A stretch of DNA of 64,000 nucleotides from Anaeroplasmataceae bacterium (GTDB lineage Bacteria; Bacillota_I; Bacilli_A; Acholeplasmatales; Anaeroplasmataceae), in contig JAIDZC010000023.1 in NCBI GenBank assembly GCA_029057785.1, positions 1-64,000 of the forward strand, given 5' to 3'. Within the stretch, counting starts at the first letter, position 1. The number at the start of each line of letters is the position of its first letter. Shown here in pieces: positions 20,461 to 30,554 of this stretch. The notes under the pieces are model-generated. The model was not told the origin of the DNA, did no database searches, and saw nothing but the letters and a program-made list of their open reading frames with translations. Both the position numbers and the translations under genes were made by a program.

Positions 20461-21489
20461 TTATTCTTGATACTCTTTAGAAGCTTTATCTCTTTTTCTG
20501 AACGCCTGAAATAATGCTTTTTCTTTTATATATAAAATAAGAGATGTAATAACTAGCATAACAAATGAAATCAACCAGTTTAAATATCCATACACAATCT
20601 TAGTTGAAATAAGTTCATTTGTTGAATATTCAAAACTTGACTTTGTAATGATACAAGGAAATATAAATTCTAATTTATAATAGATTTTTCCATTGTTTGT
20701 TTGTGTCATGGCTAAGGCAAGATAATTCACTAAAAAGGTGACCCAGAAAATGAGAAAAACTACAAGTAAAAAATTATAAGGTATTTTCTTTTTTTGACTA
20801 ATTAAAATATAGACAAATAATCCTGCAAATATGACACTTCCTATTACCATGGCGATGATTGTTGCAGTTGAAGAAATTGTTAACAAAATGCATTCTATAG
20901 AAGATAAAATAAGACCAATTAATGATACAATCACCATAAAAATGTAAGGTGATTCTTTTATTTTAGTTGGTGAAAACTGCCTTACTTCTTCTCGTTTCAC
21001 TTCTTTTTTATACTTGAAAAATCCTATGCAAGTGCTAAATACAAGCATCCCCATAGATATCAACAAATTTAAATCAATTCCTATAAACTGTCTTCGTACC
21101 ACAGTTCCTAATGCTTCAGTGGTGCTATTATAGGTATATTGAACCTCTTCAAAAATTCCAGGAAAAATAAATTTTGTTATAGAAATTTTATCATTTGAGG
21201 ATGTTATCCAACGACTTCCAACTTCAATATTCCCTCGACTTATCACGCATAATGTAATAGACCAAATCACTATAAAGACTAATAGGAGTAAATTCATTTT
21301 GGTTTGATTTTTCTTAAATACAAATGCATATATAAATAGTCCTATAAAAATTACAATACTGATTAGCATTGGAATAAAACTATACTTCGTTGCAAAACAA
21401 ATGACTACATATTCTATAGAAGCTAAAACCAATGCTACTAAAGAAGATATAATCATAAAAAAATATTTAGATTCTAAAAATCTTTTCAT
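20461..21489 (-). CDS. membrane protein with internal duplication, unknown
   Basis: Two similar halves (SKYFFMIISSLVALVLASIEYVVI / SPYIFMVIVSLIGLILSSIECILL). Confidence 0.7.
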   Translation of the reverse strand: MKRFLESKYFFMIISSLVALVLASIEYVVICFATKYSFIPMLISIVIFIGLFIYAFVFKKNQTKMNLLLLVFIVIWSITLCVISRGNIEVGSRWITSSNDKISITKFIFPGIFEEVQYTYNSTTEALGTVVRRQFIGIDLNLLISMGMLVFSTCIGFFKYKKEVKREEVRQFSPTKIKESPYIFMVIVSLIGLILSSIECILLTISSTATIIAMVIGSVIFAGLFVYILISQKKKIPYNFLLVVFLIFWVTFLVNYLALAMTQTNNGKIYYKLEFIFPCIITKSSFEYSTNELISTKIVYGYLNWLISFVMLVITSLILYIKEKALFQAFRKRDKASKEYQE

Positions 21490-21628
21490 AATGCTTCACT
21501 CCCTATGGATTATGTTATAATTATAGTTGAAAAAAAACTCGATATCAAGAAAAAGTTTTCGACACTTTTCGACATAACCACTTCCATGAAGATTTATTAT
21601 CCCATTAGGTTCTTTATATACAAATTCA

Positions 21629-23104
21629 TCATTTAAGTGCTGATTTACGAATTGCCTTTTTCCATCCTTCTAATTTTGTATCCCGTTTTTCTTTCTCCAT
21701 TTGAGGAATGAAAGTTCTTTCAATTGGATTCTTTAATTTAATCTCTTCTAAACTTTCAAATAAGTTAAGATGTAGGGCTGCCAAATAAAAAGCTCCTAAG
21801 GCAGTAACTTCTCTATTCTTTGGTCTTGCAATTACAGCATTCGTAATATCTGCTTGAAATTCCATCAAGAAATTATTTCCAATAGCACCACCATCTACTT
21901 CAATTGTAAGAATATCTACACCCAAATCCTTTTTCATTGCTTCTACCACATCATTGACTTCAAAGGCTATAGCCTCTAAAGCAGCACGTGTAATATGCGC
22001 TTTGTTTGTACCTCTAGTAATTCCTGTAATTAATCCTTCTGCTTCAAAATTCCAGTAGGGCGCACCTAGTCCAACAAAGGCAGGAACTAAATAGACACCA
22101 TTTGTATCTTCTACACTTCTAGCTAAATCTTCAGACTCTGAAGCGCTAGTTATAACCTTGAGTTCATCTCTTAACCACTGGATGACTGCACCACCTACAA
22201 ACACACTTCCTTCTAGAACATAGGAAGGAGTTTGATCTGTTTGACAGCCTAAAGATGTAATTAGACCATTTTTAGAAACAAGTGCTTCACTTCCTGTATT
22301 CATTAATAGAAAACATCCTGTTCCATAGGTCACCTTTAAATCTCCCTTATCAAAACAACACTGTCCAAAAAGTGCAGATTGCTGGTCTCCTGCAACACCA
22401 CAAATCGGAATTTCAAAACCTAAGATTTCTTTATCTGTTGTGCCATAAGTATAGCTAGATGGACATACTTCTGGTAAAAACTCCATAGGAATATCAAAAA
22501 GATTACATAGATAAGTATCCCATGAAAGAGTATGAATATTATATAGCATCGTACGAGAGGCATTCGTATAATCCGTTTTATATATCTTTCCACCAGATAA
22601 TTGCCACATAAGATAGGTATCAATAGTTCCAACTAGTAAACGATGGGAGCTTAGAAGCTCTTTTGCTTTTTCAACATTTTTAAGTAACCATTCTATTTTA
22701 CTTGCAGAAAAATAGGAATCTAATTTCAAACCTGTTCTTACAAGAATTTCATCTTTATATTCCTCTAGTTCAACACAACGCTCCAGCGTTCTTCTACACT
22801 GCCATACTATCGCATTATAGATTGGTTCTCCTGTCTGTTTATCCCACATCACAACTGTTTCTCTTTGATTGGTAATTCCCATACCAATGAGCTCTGAATG
22901 CTTTACCCTTGCCTCTGTTAAGGCAGTAGAAATCACACTTCTTACACTAGATAAGATATCTATAGGATCATGTTCTACCCAGCCTGGCTTTGGATATATT
23001 TGCTTGAACTCTTGTTGGGCTTGTCCAACTACTTCTCCATTTGTATTAAAAAGAATTGCCCTACTCGACGTAGTTCCTTGATCAATTACTAAAACATATT
23101 TCAA
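21629..23104 (-). CDS. glpK: glycerol kinase
   Basis: MKYVLVIDQGTTSSRAILF; GVAGDQQSALFGQ. Confidence 0.98.
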   Translation of the reverse strand: MKYVLVIDQGTTSSRAILFNTNGEVVGQAQQEFKQIYPKPGWVEHDPIDILSSVRSVISTALTEARVKHSELIGMGITNQRETVVMWDKQTGEPIYNAIVWQCRRTLERCVELEEYKDEILVRTGLKLDSYFSASKIEWLLKNVEKAKELLSSHRLLVGTIDTYLMWQLSGGKIYKTDYTNASRTMLYNIHTLSWDTYLCNLFDIPMEFLPEVCPSSYTYGTTDKEILGFEIPICGVAGDQQSALFGQCCFDKGDLKVTYGTGCFLLMNTGSEALVSKNGLITSLGCQTDQTPSYVLEGSVFVGGAVIQWLRDELKVITSASESEDLARSVEDTNGVYLVPAFVGLGAPYWNFEAEGLITGITRGTNKAHITRAALEAIAFEVNDVVEAMKKDLGVDILTIEVDGGAIGNNFLMEFQADITNAVIARPKNREVTALGAFYLAALHLNLFESLEEIKLKNPIERTFIPQMEKEKRDTKLEGWKKAIRKSALK

Positions 23105-23221
23105 ATTGCAACACCTTCTTGTTTTGATTTAATTTCTCAATCAGTTTATTTCTTAATTCCATTATAGTATTTTACATATCTAAAGTCAAACAAAAAGCCC
23201 TACAGAATACTCCATAGGACA

Positions 23222-23551
23222 TTAAAGTAATATTGCAAAACTTATAAATAGGGATGCTTGAACGATTAATGCCAACATATTGTTTAAAGGAAAATACCAA
23301 TGTTGTGTCTTATGCCTTACTGCATAAATACCTAAAAAACCGCCTATTCCTCCCATTAACCAAGGAAGAATTAAAAGTGTTATTTCCTTAGTTCTCCACA
23401 ATCTCTTTTTAGCAAGCATTTTATCTCTTTTATAGACAATAGCTGTAATCAAGGACATAACCACTTCTGCTACAGCTAAAACCCATAAAAGAATTTCTTT
23501 ATTAGTCAACGAATTCGAACTCAAAATCAAAGATGCGAACAGTATCTCCAT
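23222..23551 (-). CDS. DUF1294 family membrane protein
   Basis: RTKEITLLILPWLMGGIGGFLGIYAVRHKTQHWYF. Confidence 0.8.
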   Translation of the reverse strand: MEILFASLILSSNSLTNKEILLWVLAVAEVVMSLITAIVYKRDKMLAKKRLWRTKEITLLILPWLMGGIGGFLGIYAVRHKTQHWYFPLNNMLALIVQASLFISFAILL

Positions 23552-24776
23552 TTTGTACCCCTAACTTTCTTAAGGAATCATCAAGACCATATGTTCTAAG
23601 CTGTCTTGCAAAACGCATTCGACCGTAATCGGAATCAAAATCTGTCATATCAAATAGACGTTTAAGTTTTGTTCCTGTAACATTATATACTCCATCACTT
23701 TGCTTTTCTATGGTAAAGAAAGGCTCTTCCTCTCTTATTCCATATTCTACCTCTTCTATTTCCTCATCCTCAAACAAAGAAAATTCTGGTGTGACAGCTA
23801 AGATATCTGCAATCCTATATAATAATTCATCTAAATTCTGTTTTGTATAAGCAGATATCTCAATGATAGGATCTTTAACCTTTTTCTTAAATTCTTTTAA
23901 ATTCTCTTTTGCAGATTCCATATCCATTTTATTTGCAACAATGATTTGTGGACGTTTTGTTAAGTTCATTTTATAGCTTGCAAGTTCTTGATTAATGATT
24001 TGATAATCTGAATATGGATCTCTTCCATCCGTTGCAGCCATATCAATAATATGTACAATAACTCTACAACGCTCAATATGTCTTAAGAATTGCAAGCCCA
24101 AACCTGCTCCTTGATGTGCTCCTTCGATAATACCAGGTAGGTCAGCCATAACAAAGCTTCTGCCATCGGATACCTCAACCATACCCAAATTAGGAACTAA
24201 TGTAGTGAAATGATATTCTGCTATCTTTGGTCTAGCCTTAGATACAGCAGCAATCAATGTAGATTTTCCTACACTTGGGAATCCAACAAGACCACAGTCC
24301 GCTAAAACCTTAAGCTCACAGCGAATGCTTTTCTTTTCTCCAGGTTCGCCCTTCTCACAAAAATCAGGACATTTTAGAGTCCCAGTAGCAAAAGCCATAT
24401 TTCCTCTGCCACCACGACCACCTTTACAAACAAGAACCTCTTGTTTGTGCTTGGTAATATCACCAATCACTCTTCCTGTTGTCTCATCAAAAATGATTGT
24501 TCCAATAGGAACTTTCACAAAGGTGTGAGAAGCATTTGCACCTGTCATACCCTTATGAGCACCTTTTTCTCCAGGGTTACCCTTGATAATTTTATTATAT
24601 CTTAAATCTAACAATGTAGATAATCCTTCTTCACCAACAAAAATGATAGAGCCACCATTTCCGCCAGTTCCACCAAAAGGACCACCCTTTTCTACTTTTA
24701 GCTCTCTGCGGTAAGCGACAATTCCATCACCGCCACGTCCTGCCTCAAGCTCCATCTTCACTAAATCAACAAACAT
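23502..24776 (-). CDS. obg: GTPase Obg/CgtA
   Basis: Glycine-rich OBG fold; GFPSVGKSTL; DLPGIIEGAHQGAGLG. Confidence 0.98.
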   Translation of the reverse strand: MFVDLVKMELEAGRGGDGIVAYRRELKVEKGGPFGGTGGNGGSIIFVGEEGLSTLLDLRYNKIIKGNPGEKGAHKGMTGANASHTFVKVPIGTIIFDETTGRVIGDITKHKQEVLVCKGGRGGRGNMAFATGTLKCPDFCEKGEPGEKKSIRCELKVLADCGLVGFPSVGKSTLIAAVSKARPKIAEYHFTTLVPNLGMVEVSDGRSFVMADLPGIIEGAHQGAGLGLQFLRHIERCRVIVHIIDMAATDGRDPYSDYQIINQELASYKMNLTKRPQIIVANKMDMESAKENLKEFKKKVKDPIIEISAYTKQNLDELLYRIADILAVTPEFSLFEDEEIEEVEYGIREEEPFFTIEKQSDGVYNVTGTKLKRLFDMTDFDSDYGRMRFARQLRTYGLDDSLRKLGVQNGDTVRIFDFEFEFVD

Positions 24777-24835
24777 AAGCTTTTCCTCCTTTTAAGGATT
24801 AAAAAGTGCCCAAGAACTTGGGCACCTCATTTTTA

Positions 24836-25120
24836 TTATTCTGCAACTGGATAAACAGAAACCTGCTTCTTGTCGCGACCCTTACGTTCGAAACGTACGA
24901 TACCTGCCACCTTAGTATATAAGGTATCATCGCCACCACGTCCAACATTATTGCCTGGGAATACTTTAGTACCTCTTTGACGATATAAAATTGAACCTGC
25001 AGTTACATATTCACCGTCACTAGCCTTAGCACCAAGGCGCTTAGCTTCTGAGTCACGGCCGTTCTTAGTTGAACCAACACCTTTTTTAGATGCGAATAAT
25101 TGTAAATTAAGCTTTAGCAT
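24836..25120 (-). CDS. rpmA: 50S ribosomal protein L27 with Prp-cleavable N-terminus
   Basis: [24 protein letters not shown]. Confidence 0.98.
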   Translation of the reverse strand: MLKLNLQLFASKKGVGSTKNGRDSEAKRLGAKASDGEYVTAGSILYRQRGTKVFPGNNVGRGGDDTLYTKVAGIVRFERKGRDKKQVSVYPVAE

Positions 25121-25133
25121 ATAAGAAATCCTC

Positions 25134-25442
25134 CTAGTTAATAAATTTTAAATTCTTCGGATATTGCTTTGATATTTCCTCTAATGTATATTCTAAATTC
25201 TCAAATATAGCATTTGCAGTTAAGTCTGTTGTCTTTACCTGTAAACGGAAATACCCTTCCTCACAAACCAAATCGATAATGTTGTAACTTAAGTTTAATT
25301 TTTCGATTAGGTTTGCAGTAAATATTAAAGCTGTTGAAATACTTGCACAAACAATATCATTACCATAATCAGCATAATTAGAATGTCCTTGTACCTCTAA
25401 CAAAGCTTCTTTTTCTTTTCGTTTAATTTTATAGGTTGTCAT
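25134..25442 (-). CDS. prp: ribosomal processing cysteine protease Prp (YsxB)
   Basis: [18 protein letters not shown] His/Cys catalytic motif; between rplU and rpmA. Confidence 0.92.
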   Translation of the reverse strand: MTTYKIKRKEKEALLEVQGHSNYADYGNDIVCASISTALIFTANLIEKLNLSYNIIDLVCEEGYFRLQVKTTDLTANAIFENLEYTLEEISKQYPKNLKFIN

Positions 25443-25444
25443 AA

Positions 25445-25753
25445 TTAAGCGTTGATAGCTTCAACAACTAACTTTGTATAAGATTGACGATGACCTTGCT
25501 TAGATGCTGAATGCTTCTTAGGACGATACTTGAAGATTACAATCTTCTTGCCACGGCCTTGCTTCTCACACTTTGCAGTTACTGTTGCACCCTTAACATA
25601 TGGAGTACCAACTAAAGTCTTCTCACCAGATACGTATAATACCTTGTCAAAAGTATAAGTTTCACCTTCAGCTACATCTAGCTTTTCAACATAGATTGCT
25701 GAACCAACCTCTACTTGTACTTGCTTACCGCCAGTTTCTACTATTGCATACAT
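25445..25753 (-). CDS. rplU: 50S ribosomal protein L21
   Basis: [43 protein letters not shown]. Confidence 0.98.
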   Translation of the reverse strand: MYAIVETGGKQVQVEVGSAIYVEKLDVAEGETYTFDKVLYVSGEKTLVGTPYVKGATVTAKCEKQGRGKKIVIFKYRPKKHSASKQGHRQSYTKLVVEAINA

Positions 25754-25914
25754 GTCGTATTACCTCCTGTTTTTTATTTTTAAGACACACTATTAAGGTA
25801 GATTTTTCATCATTTTAGACCTCTTCTATGTGGTGCATGTTACAACATTATAATGATATACTATTTTAATAAAATAGTCAATATTTTTTTTAAATATTTA
25901 GAAAAAAGATAGAC

Positions 25915-27318
25915 TTATAGTCTATCCTTTGTTTCATCTTTCTCGAGTTTCAATTCGTTATGCTTTAATCCCTTAAAGAAAAGGATAGTTAATATTCCTG
26001 CAACAAGAATTCCTACAACATCTGCAATAGGTGCTGCGTATAAAATACCATCTATTCCAAGTCCTAAAGGTAAACATACAACTAAAGGAATAAAGCAGAC
26101 AATATCTCTTGTTAAGGAGACAATGGTTGCTTTAACTGTTTGTCCAACGGCTTGGAAAAATATAGAGGTCATCTTAATTAGACAGGTTCCAGTAACTAAG
26201 GATAAGAAAATTCTAAAAAGTTTCCTTGAAAATTCTAAATATAAAGCATCATTTGCAGAACCAAAAATAGCAATTACTGCATCTGGGAATATTTCAATGA
26301 TTAAGGTAGATACAAGTCCAACTATCAAACTAGACAGTAAAATCAACTGATATGTCTTCTTCACTCTATCTATTTTCCCTGCACCATAATTATATCCTAT
26401 GATTGGCTGTCCACCTAGAACTATACCAACTACTATATTAATGATAATTGTAAACACCTTTGTTTCTATACTAATTGCAGAAATAGGAATATCTGGTCCA
26501 TATTTGGAAAGCGCACCATATTTTGCAAGCATAATATTACATACAAGTGAAATAACAACAATAGACATTTGGGTAATAAAAGTTGAAATACCTAAAAGTA
26601 ATGCATTCTTAAATATTTTAAAGTTTGGAATAAAACTTTTTAAAATAAACTTAAATGTCTTTGTCCTAAAACAGTAGATTACAGTTAAAACAAAAGAAAC
26701 GATCTGACCAATCACTGTTGCCCATGCTGCTCCTGCTATTCCGAAATGACATGCAAAAATAAAAATTGGATCCAATATGATATTGACAACAGCACCTGAT
26801 GCCATAGCAATCATAGAAAATGCTGGACTACCATCCGCTCTAATCACAGAATTCATCATATTCATTACCATAAATACTGGAAAAAATGGAATGACGATAA
26901 CAAAATATTCTATGGCCAAATCAATTGTATTATCTGATGCACCAAACAATCTTAATAAAGGTTCTTTAATTATTAAGAAAACAGTTAATAGAATGACACT
27001 TATAATAACGGTGATTGTGATCCCCGTTCCAATGCATTTGTGTGCACTTTTAGTATCCTTTCTTCCTTGGCATAGGCTCAAATAGGCAGCAGATCCATCT
27101 CCAATACACCATGCAAATGCTTGAGCAATAATTAAAATAGGAAATACAATTCCTGTAGCTGCATTACCTAAATATCCTAACTCACTATTTCCTACAAAAA
27201 TTTGATCTACTATATTGTATAACGCACTAATAAGTAATGATAAAATACAAGGTATAGAGAATTTAAGCAAAAGCTTAGAAACCTTCTCACACCCTAAAAA
27301 TGAATTTTCTTGTTCCAT
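25915..27318 (-). CDS. MATE family efflux transporter
   Basis: 12-TM; ALYNIVDQIFVGNSELGYLGNAATGIVFPI. Confidence 0.93.
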   Translation of the reverse strand: MEQENSFLGCEKVSKLLLKFSIPCILSLLISALYNIVDQIFVGNSELGYLGNAATGIVFPILIIAQAFAWCIGDGSAAYLSLCQGRKDTKSAHKCIGTGITITVIISVILLTVFLIIKEPLLRLFGASDNTIDLAIEYFVIVIPFFPVFMVMNMMNSVIRADGSPAFSMIAMASGAVVNIILDPIFIFACHFGIAGAAWATVIGQIVSFVLTVIYCFRTKTFKFILKSFIPNFKIFKNALLLGISTFITQMSIVVISLVCNIMLAKYGALSKYGPDIPISAISIETKVFTIIINIVVGIVLGGQPIIGYNYGAGKIDRVKKTYQLILLSSLIVGLVSTLIIEIFPDAVIAIFGSANDALYLEFSRKLFRIFLSLVTGTCLIKMTSIFFQAVGQTVKATIVSLTRDIVCFIPLVVCLPLGLGIDGILYAAPIADVVGILVAGILTILFFKGLKHNELKLEKDETKDRL

Positions 27319-27390
27319 ACGTTTCTCCTTTTAAAAAATTTTTAGAGTCTTTATCAGAGAAAAGCTACATGAAAACTACGCCAAAAAGAA

Positions 27391-27419
27391 AAGCGTAAAA
27401 CTATCAAAGTTCTACGCTT
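27391..27419 (-). terminator. terminator/attenuator-like hairpin upstream of MATE gene
   Basis: Minus strand AAGCGTAGAACT-TTGAT-AGTTTTACGCTT stem (12 bp, one G-U) followed by TTCTTTTT. Confidence 0.7.
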
Positions 27420-27475
27420 AAAAGCTGTTTGACTTTATTATTTTAGCATAAAATTCATTTTAAAACAAGCAAAAT

Positions 27476-28036
27476 TTAAAGAAATAAATTCCATTTTTTA
27501 AAAGGTAAATATAGGAAATACGCTATACTAGCACCTGCAAAAAAACCCGTTATTGCTCTTATAGGATTTGTAGATTCATAAGGGGTACATAACTGAATTA
27601 TTCCATCTAAAAAACACGGGATTATAAATAAAATGCTCAAAAAAATATAGAAATAATGAATTCTTACTCTTTTGAAAAATAGGATGAAAAAGGATATGAT
27701 TCCGCCCAAAATAATAAAGGTACATCTATAACAAAAAACAAAAACAAAACTACCAAAATGAATCCCTCGTTCTTCTTTCAAATTGCATAAAGGTACCTTC
27801 CCAAAATATTCAAATCTTGTTTGAGAAAGAGGAATAAACTTAAACAATAGAATCATAAGTATTACACATAGTGTTAAATTCACTAAAAAGCCAACCATAT
27901 TGAATAACCTATTCTTTTTCTTAAGAAACCAAGCAAGACCCAAAAATGGCACAAAAAAGCTTAAGCCTTTTTCAATAAAATTAGAATTGGAAACCTTTTG
28001 CATAATCATAGATGTCTGGATTCTTAATAATAGCAT
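27476..28036 (-). CDS. membrane protein, unknown
   Basis: Several TM segments; true start may be internal (MQKVSNSNF). Confidence 0.55.
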   Translation of the reverse strand: MLLLRIQTSMIMQKVSNSNFIEKGLSFFVPFLGLAWFLKKKNRLFNMVGFLVNLTLCVILMILLFKFIPLSQTRFEYFGKVPLCNLKEERGIHFGSFVFVFCYRCTFIILGGIISFFILFFKRVRIHYFYIFLSILFIIPCFLDGIIQLCTPYESTNPIRAITGFFAGASIAYFLYLPFKKWNLFL

Positions 28037-28433
28037 CCCAATTCACACTAAGGAGACAGCATAGTAAACTACTTGATATAAGGATTCCTAAAATAAAACC
28101 AATTAAAGCTCCAATACCACATTGCTTGGATGCAGTGGGTTTTTCAGTTCTCCAAATACAAAATAAAATAAAACCAATCAGTGGAAAAAAGAATCCCAAT
28201 ACACCATACCAAATGGACCCATGGTCTACAGGTTCTGTATTCTTAATATTTGAGAATACAGGCTCTTCAATTTTTCTCTCCTTCTTCTCATAAACATTTG
28301 TATCTGGAAATAAATTTTCCCCTTTTTCTTCTTGAATTCTATGTCTTCCTTCTACTGGTTCCTCGCAGAAAGGACAGATATCTTCATCATCAGGAATATT
28401 CGCTCCACATTTTTTACAAAACATAAAAATCAC
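27981..28433 (-). CDS. zinc-ribbon domain membrane protein
   Basis: CKKCGANIPDDEDICPFC zinc ribbon; C-terminal TMs. Confidence 0.8.
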   Translation of the reverse strand: MIFMFCKKCGANIPDDEDICPFCEEPVEGRHRIQEEKGENLFPDTNVYEKKERKIEEPVFSNIKNTEPVDHGSIWYGVLGFFFPLIGFILFCIWRTEKPTASKQCGIGALIGFILGILISSSLLCCLLSVNWDAIIKNPDIYDYAKGFQF

Positions 28434-28534
28434 TCCTTATTTTTCTTTATTATAAAACAATTCTTTTAAATATGCAAATAGATATTTTCTAACATTTTTC
28501 AACACTTTTAAGCATATAGTATATTGGTGATACT

Positions 28535-28732
28535 ATGTCAAATCTCATAAATTATATTAAAGAAAATTATAAGGTTATCATTGGTACTATATTGGTTTAC
28601 CAGCTTATTATTACAATTTTCTTCTTTTCAGCTCAAAATCTAGTTATCCTAGCTGCCATATCCATCATTGTTGCTGGATACATTATCGTTTTAAACTTCA
28701 AAGATGCATTTCTGGATTTTTTCAAAAAATAA
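28535..28732 (+). CDS. small membrane protein, unknown
   Basis: 65 aa, two hydrophobic segments, RBS ggtgat. Confidence 0.55.
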   Translation: MSNLINYIKENYKVIIGTILVYQLIITIFFFSAQNLVILAAISIIVAGYIIVLNFKDAFLDFFKK

Positions 28733-28744
28733 AAGTAGATTTCT

Positions 28745-29620
28745 CTACTTTTCCATAATCTCTTTAAAGGATGCTATAAAGCATCTTATTTTTTTAGTTA
28801 AAAGAAGATAATTTGCTGTACTGTAAGTATTTAAAATCACTTCTAAATTAACATTTAAAATCATAATATAAAGACACATAAAGCAAAAATACTTTTGATT
28901 GAAGGAATCTAGACGTTTTACTTCTTCTACTAAATTCGGAACATCTAATTGCAAATAACATCTGCAATATAGCATTGATATAGGTGCATAATATAAATCA
29001 AAGCTTGGTAGTAGTCTTTGTTTATTATAAAGTTCTTGATCTATTCTACGATATAATAAACCATAAGGAACAATTAGTTTTTTATCGATTGCTTTAAAAA
29101 TATCTGTTTGGAGATCATATAAATAAATTTTAGCATCTAATATGATATTATATTTGGAAAGGATTACCCAGCTGACATCATTTTTTATAGGATTCATTTC
29201 AATTTCTCTAATTCTCATTTCCAAATAAGAAAACTTATTGTCCAGCACCTTAAAAATATTATTCACATTGACAAGATGTTCCTTTTTAAGTGTGATTTCA
29301 AAACTAGAGGATTCATGAATTTCTCTTAAAATATGAACAATTCTATCTGACTTAACCTTTGCTTCTGTCATATTTTCATACTCAAAAAACAAAAGAAATC
29401 CATCTCTAACTCTAGTTTCATAGATAGCCTGTTTTAAACGTTTTGTATATCGAATTAAATCTAAATAGGTTTGATACTCTTTATCCGTAACAAACCTACA
29501 TAGATACTCTTCATTATTTCTCGTTTTAATTAATTCATAATCCTTTAAAGGACGACTTGAGACTATCTCAAATGGCAGATTACTCGTAGCTAAAGATGAC
29601 CTTGTGAGATTGTCTATCAT
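28745..29620 (-). CDS. YsxE/CotS-like spore coat kinase-fold protein (putative)
   Basis: Position directly downstream of SpoVID-like gene and overlapping it; weak sequence resemblance. Confidence 0.4.
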   Translation of the reverse strand: MIDNLTRSSLATSNLPFEIVSSRPLKDYELIKTRNNEEYLCRFVTDKEYQTYLDLIRYTKRLKQAIYETRVRDGFLLFFEYENMTEAKVKSDRIVHILREIHESSSFEITLKKEHLVNVNNIFKVLDNKFSYLEMRIREIEMNPIKNDVSWVILSKYNIILDAKIYLYDLQTDIFKAIDKKLIVPYGLLYRRIDQELYNKQRLLPSFDLYYAPISMLYCRCYLQLDVPNLVEEVKRLDSFNQKYFCFMCLYIMILNVNLEVILNTYSTANYLLLTKKIRCFIASFKEIMEK

Positions 29621-30254
29621 AACCTGCTAGAAGCACTTCAAGCTTCACATTATATTCCTTTGCAATAGTTTCTAGTTCCTGTTCTGTTTCAACATATAAA
29701 CACTTCAACTTATAATAGCTTTGTTTAGTATCAAAGAAATTCAAAAAGGATTCTACACTTTCATGTGTCTTTGTTGCAATCACCTTATCTCCACGATTTA
29801 AGTTACTTGCTAACTTATCCTCATAATATTCCATCATGTCTTCTTTAATTTTTTCTAAAGACTCTTGTGGTTTTTCTAAAACAGTTTTTTCTTCAACAGG
29901 CAATTGAATATCTTCTTCCCCAATGACTTTAATTTCTTCAACTTGTTCTAAAGGTAAGTAATTTACCACAAGTTCATAGTTAATATCTAGCCCCTGTCCT
30001 TCAACAAGATAAACATTAACATGACCAATTAAAACCTCTAATATCTTTAAAGATTCTAAATCTAGTTCAAATGGAAAATCTAAGGATTTAAAACATTCTA
30101 AACCTTCGAAATCATTATAAGAAACATTAATTTCAACATTTCCTGTAGCCTTTGAATCATTCACAACTACATTACTTAGTTTTTCTAAATGATTCTTAAT
30201 ATTAGATATTCCTTCAAGTTGACAAAAATTGTTTTTTTCTATATTTAATTGCAT
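29580..30254 (-). CDS. SpoVID-like protein with C-terminal LysM (putative spore coat morphogenesis)
   Basis: C-terminal YYKLKCLYVETEQELETIAKEYNVKLEVLLAGYD (LysM-like); N-terminal beta-rich domain; start refined to MQLNIEK with RBS ggtgat. Confidence 0.5.
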   Translation of the reverse strand: MQLNIEKNNFCQLEGISNIKNHLEKLSNVVVNDSKATGNVEINVSYNDFEGLECFKSLDFPFELDLESLKILEVLIGHVNVYLVEGQGLDINYELVVNYLPLEQVEEIKVIGEEDIQLPVEEKTVLEKPQESLEKIKEDMMEYYEDKLASNLNRGDKVIATKTHESVESFLNFFDTKQSYYKLKCLYVETEQELETIAKEYNVKLEVLLAGYDRQSHKVIFSYE

Positions 30255-30435
30255 AATATCACCAATACAATATATTCTACTATCAAAAGTTTTATACCAT
30301 ATCATAAGGTTCTAACAAAGAAATGCTTCATTATATATAATAAAACAAGTTAAAATTTCATTCTATTCCATCATAAAAATTCACTTAAATTATTTTAGTA
30401 TTGTATAATGAAAAGAAATATGCTAATATAAATCC

Positions 30436-30501
30436 ATGGGAAATAATAGTGTAAATATTTGGTGTAAACCATTCTTACAATTTTATAAAAAAACACTATA
30501 G
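30436..30501 (+). other. candidate 21-aa sORF / leader peptide
   Basis: MGNNSVNIWCKPFLQFYKKTL*; lies between a -10-like TATAAT and a terminator-like hairpin; no strong RBS. Confidence 0.3.
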
Positions 30502-30522
30502 GCTTATCCGAAAGGGTAAGCC
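30501..30522 (+). terminator. terminator-like hairpin with GAAA tetraloop upstream of RhuM gene
   Basis: GGCTTATCC-GAAA-GGGTAAGCC followed by TTTATTATTT. Confidence 0.7.
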
Positions 30523-30554
30523 TTTATTATTTCTCAAAAAGAAAGGATGATACT

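Noticed and set aside
25756-25860. rplU 5' leader as an L21-leader regulatory RNA
   Set aside because: Plausible by position, but I could not read a convincing conserved structure by eye; needs an Infernal search.
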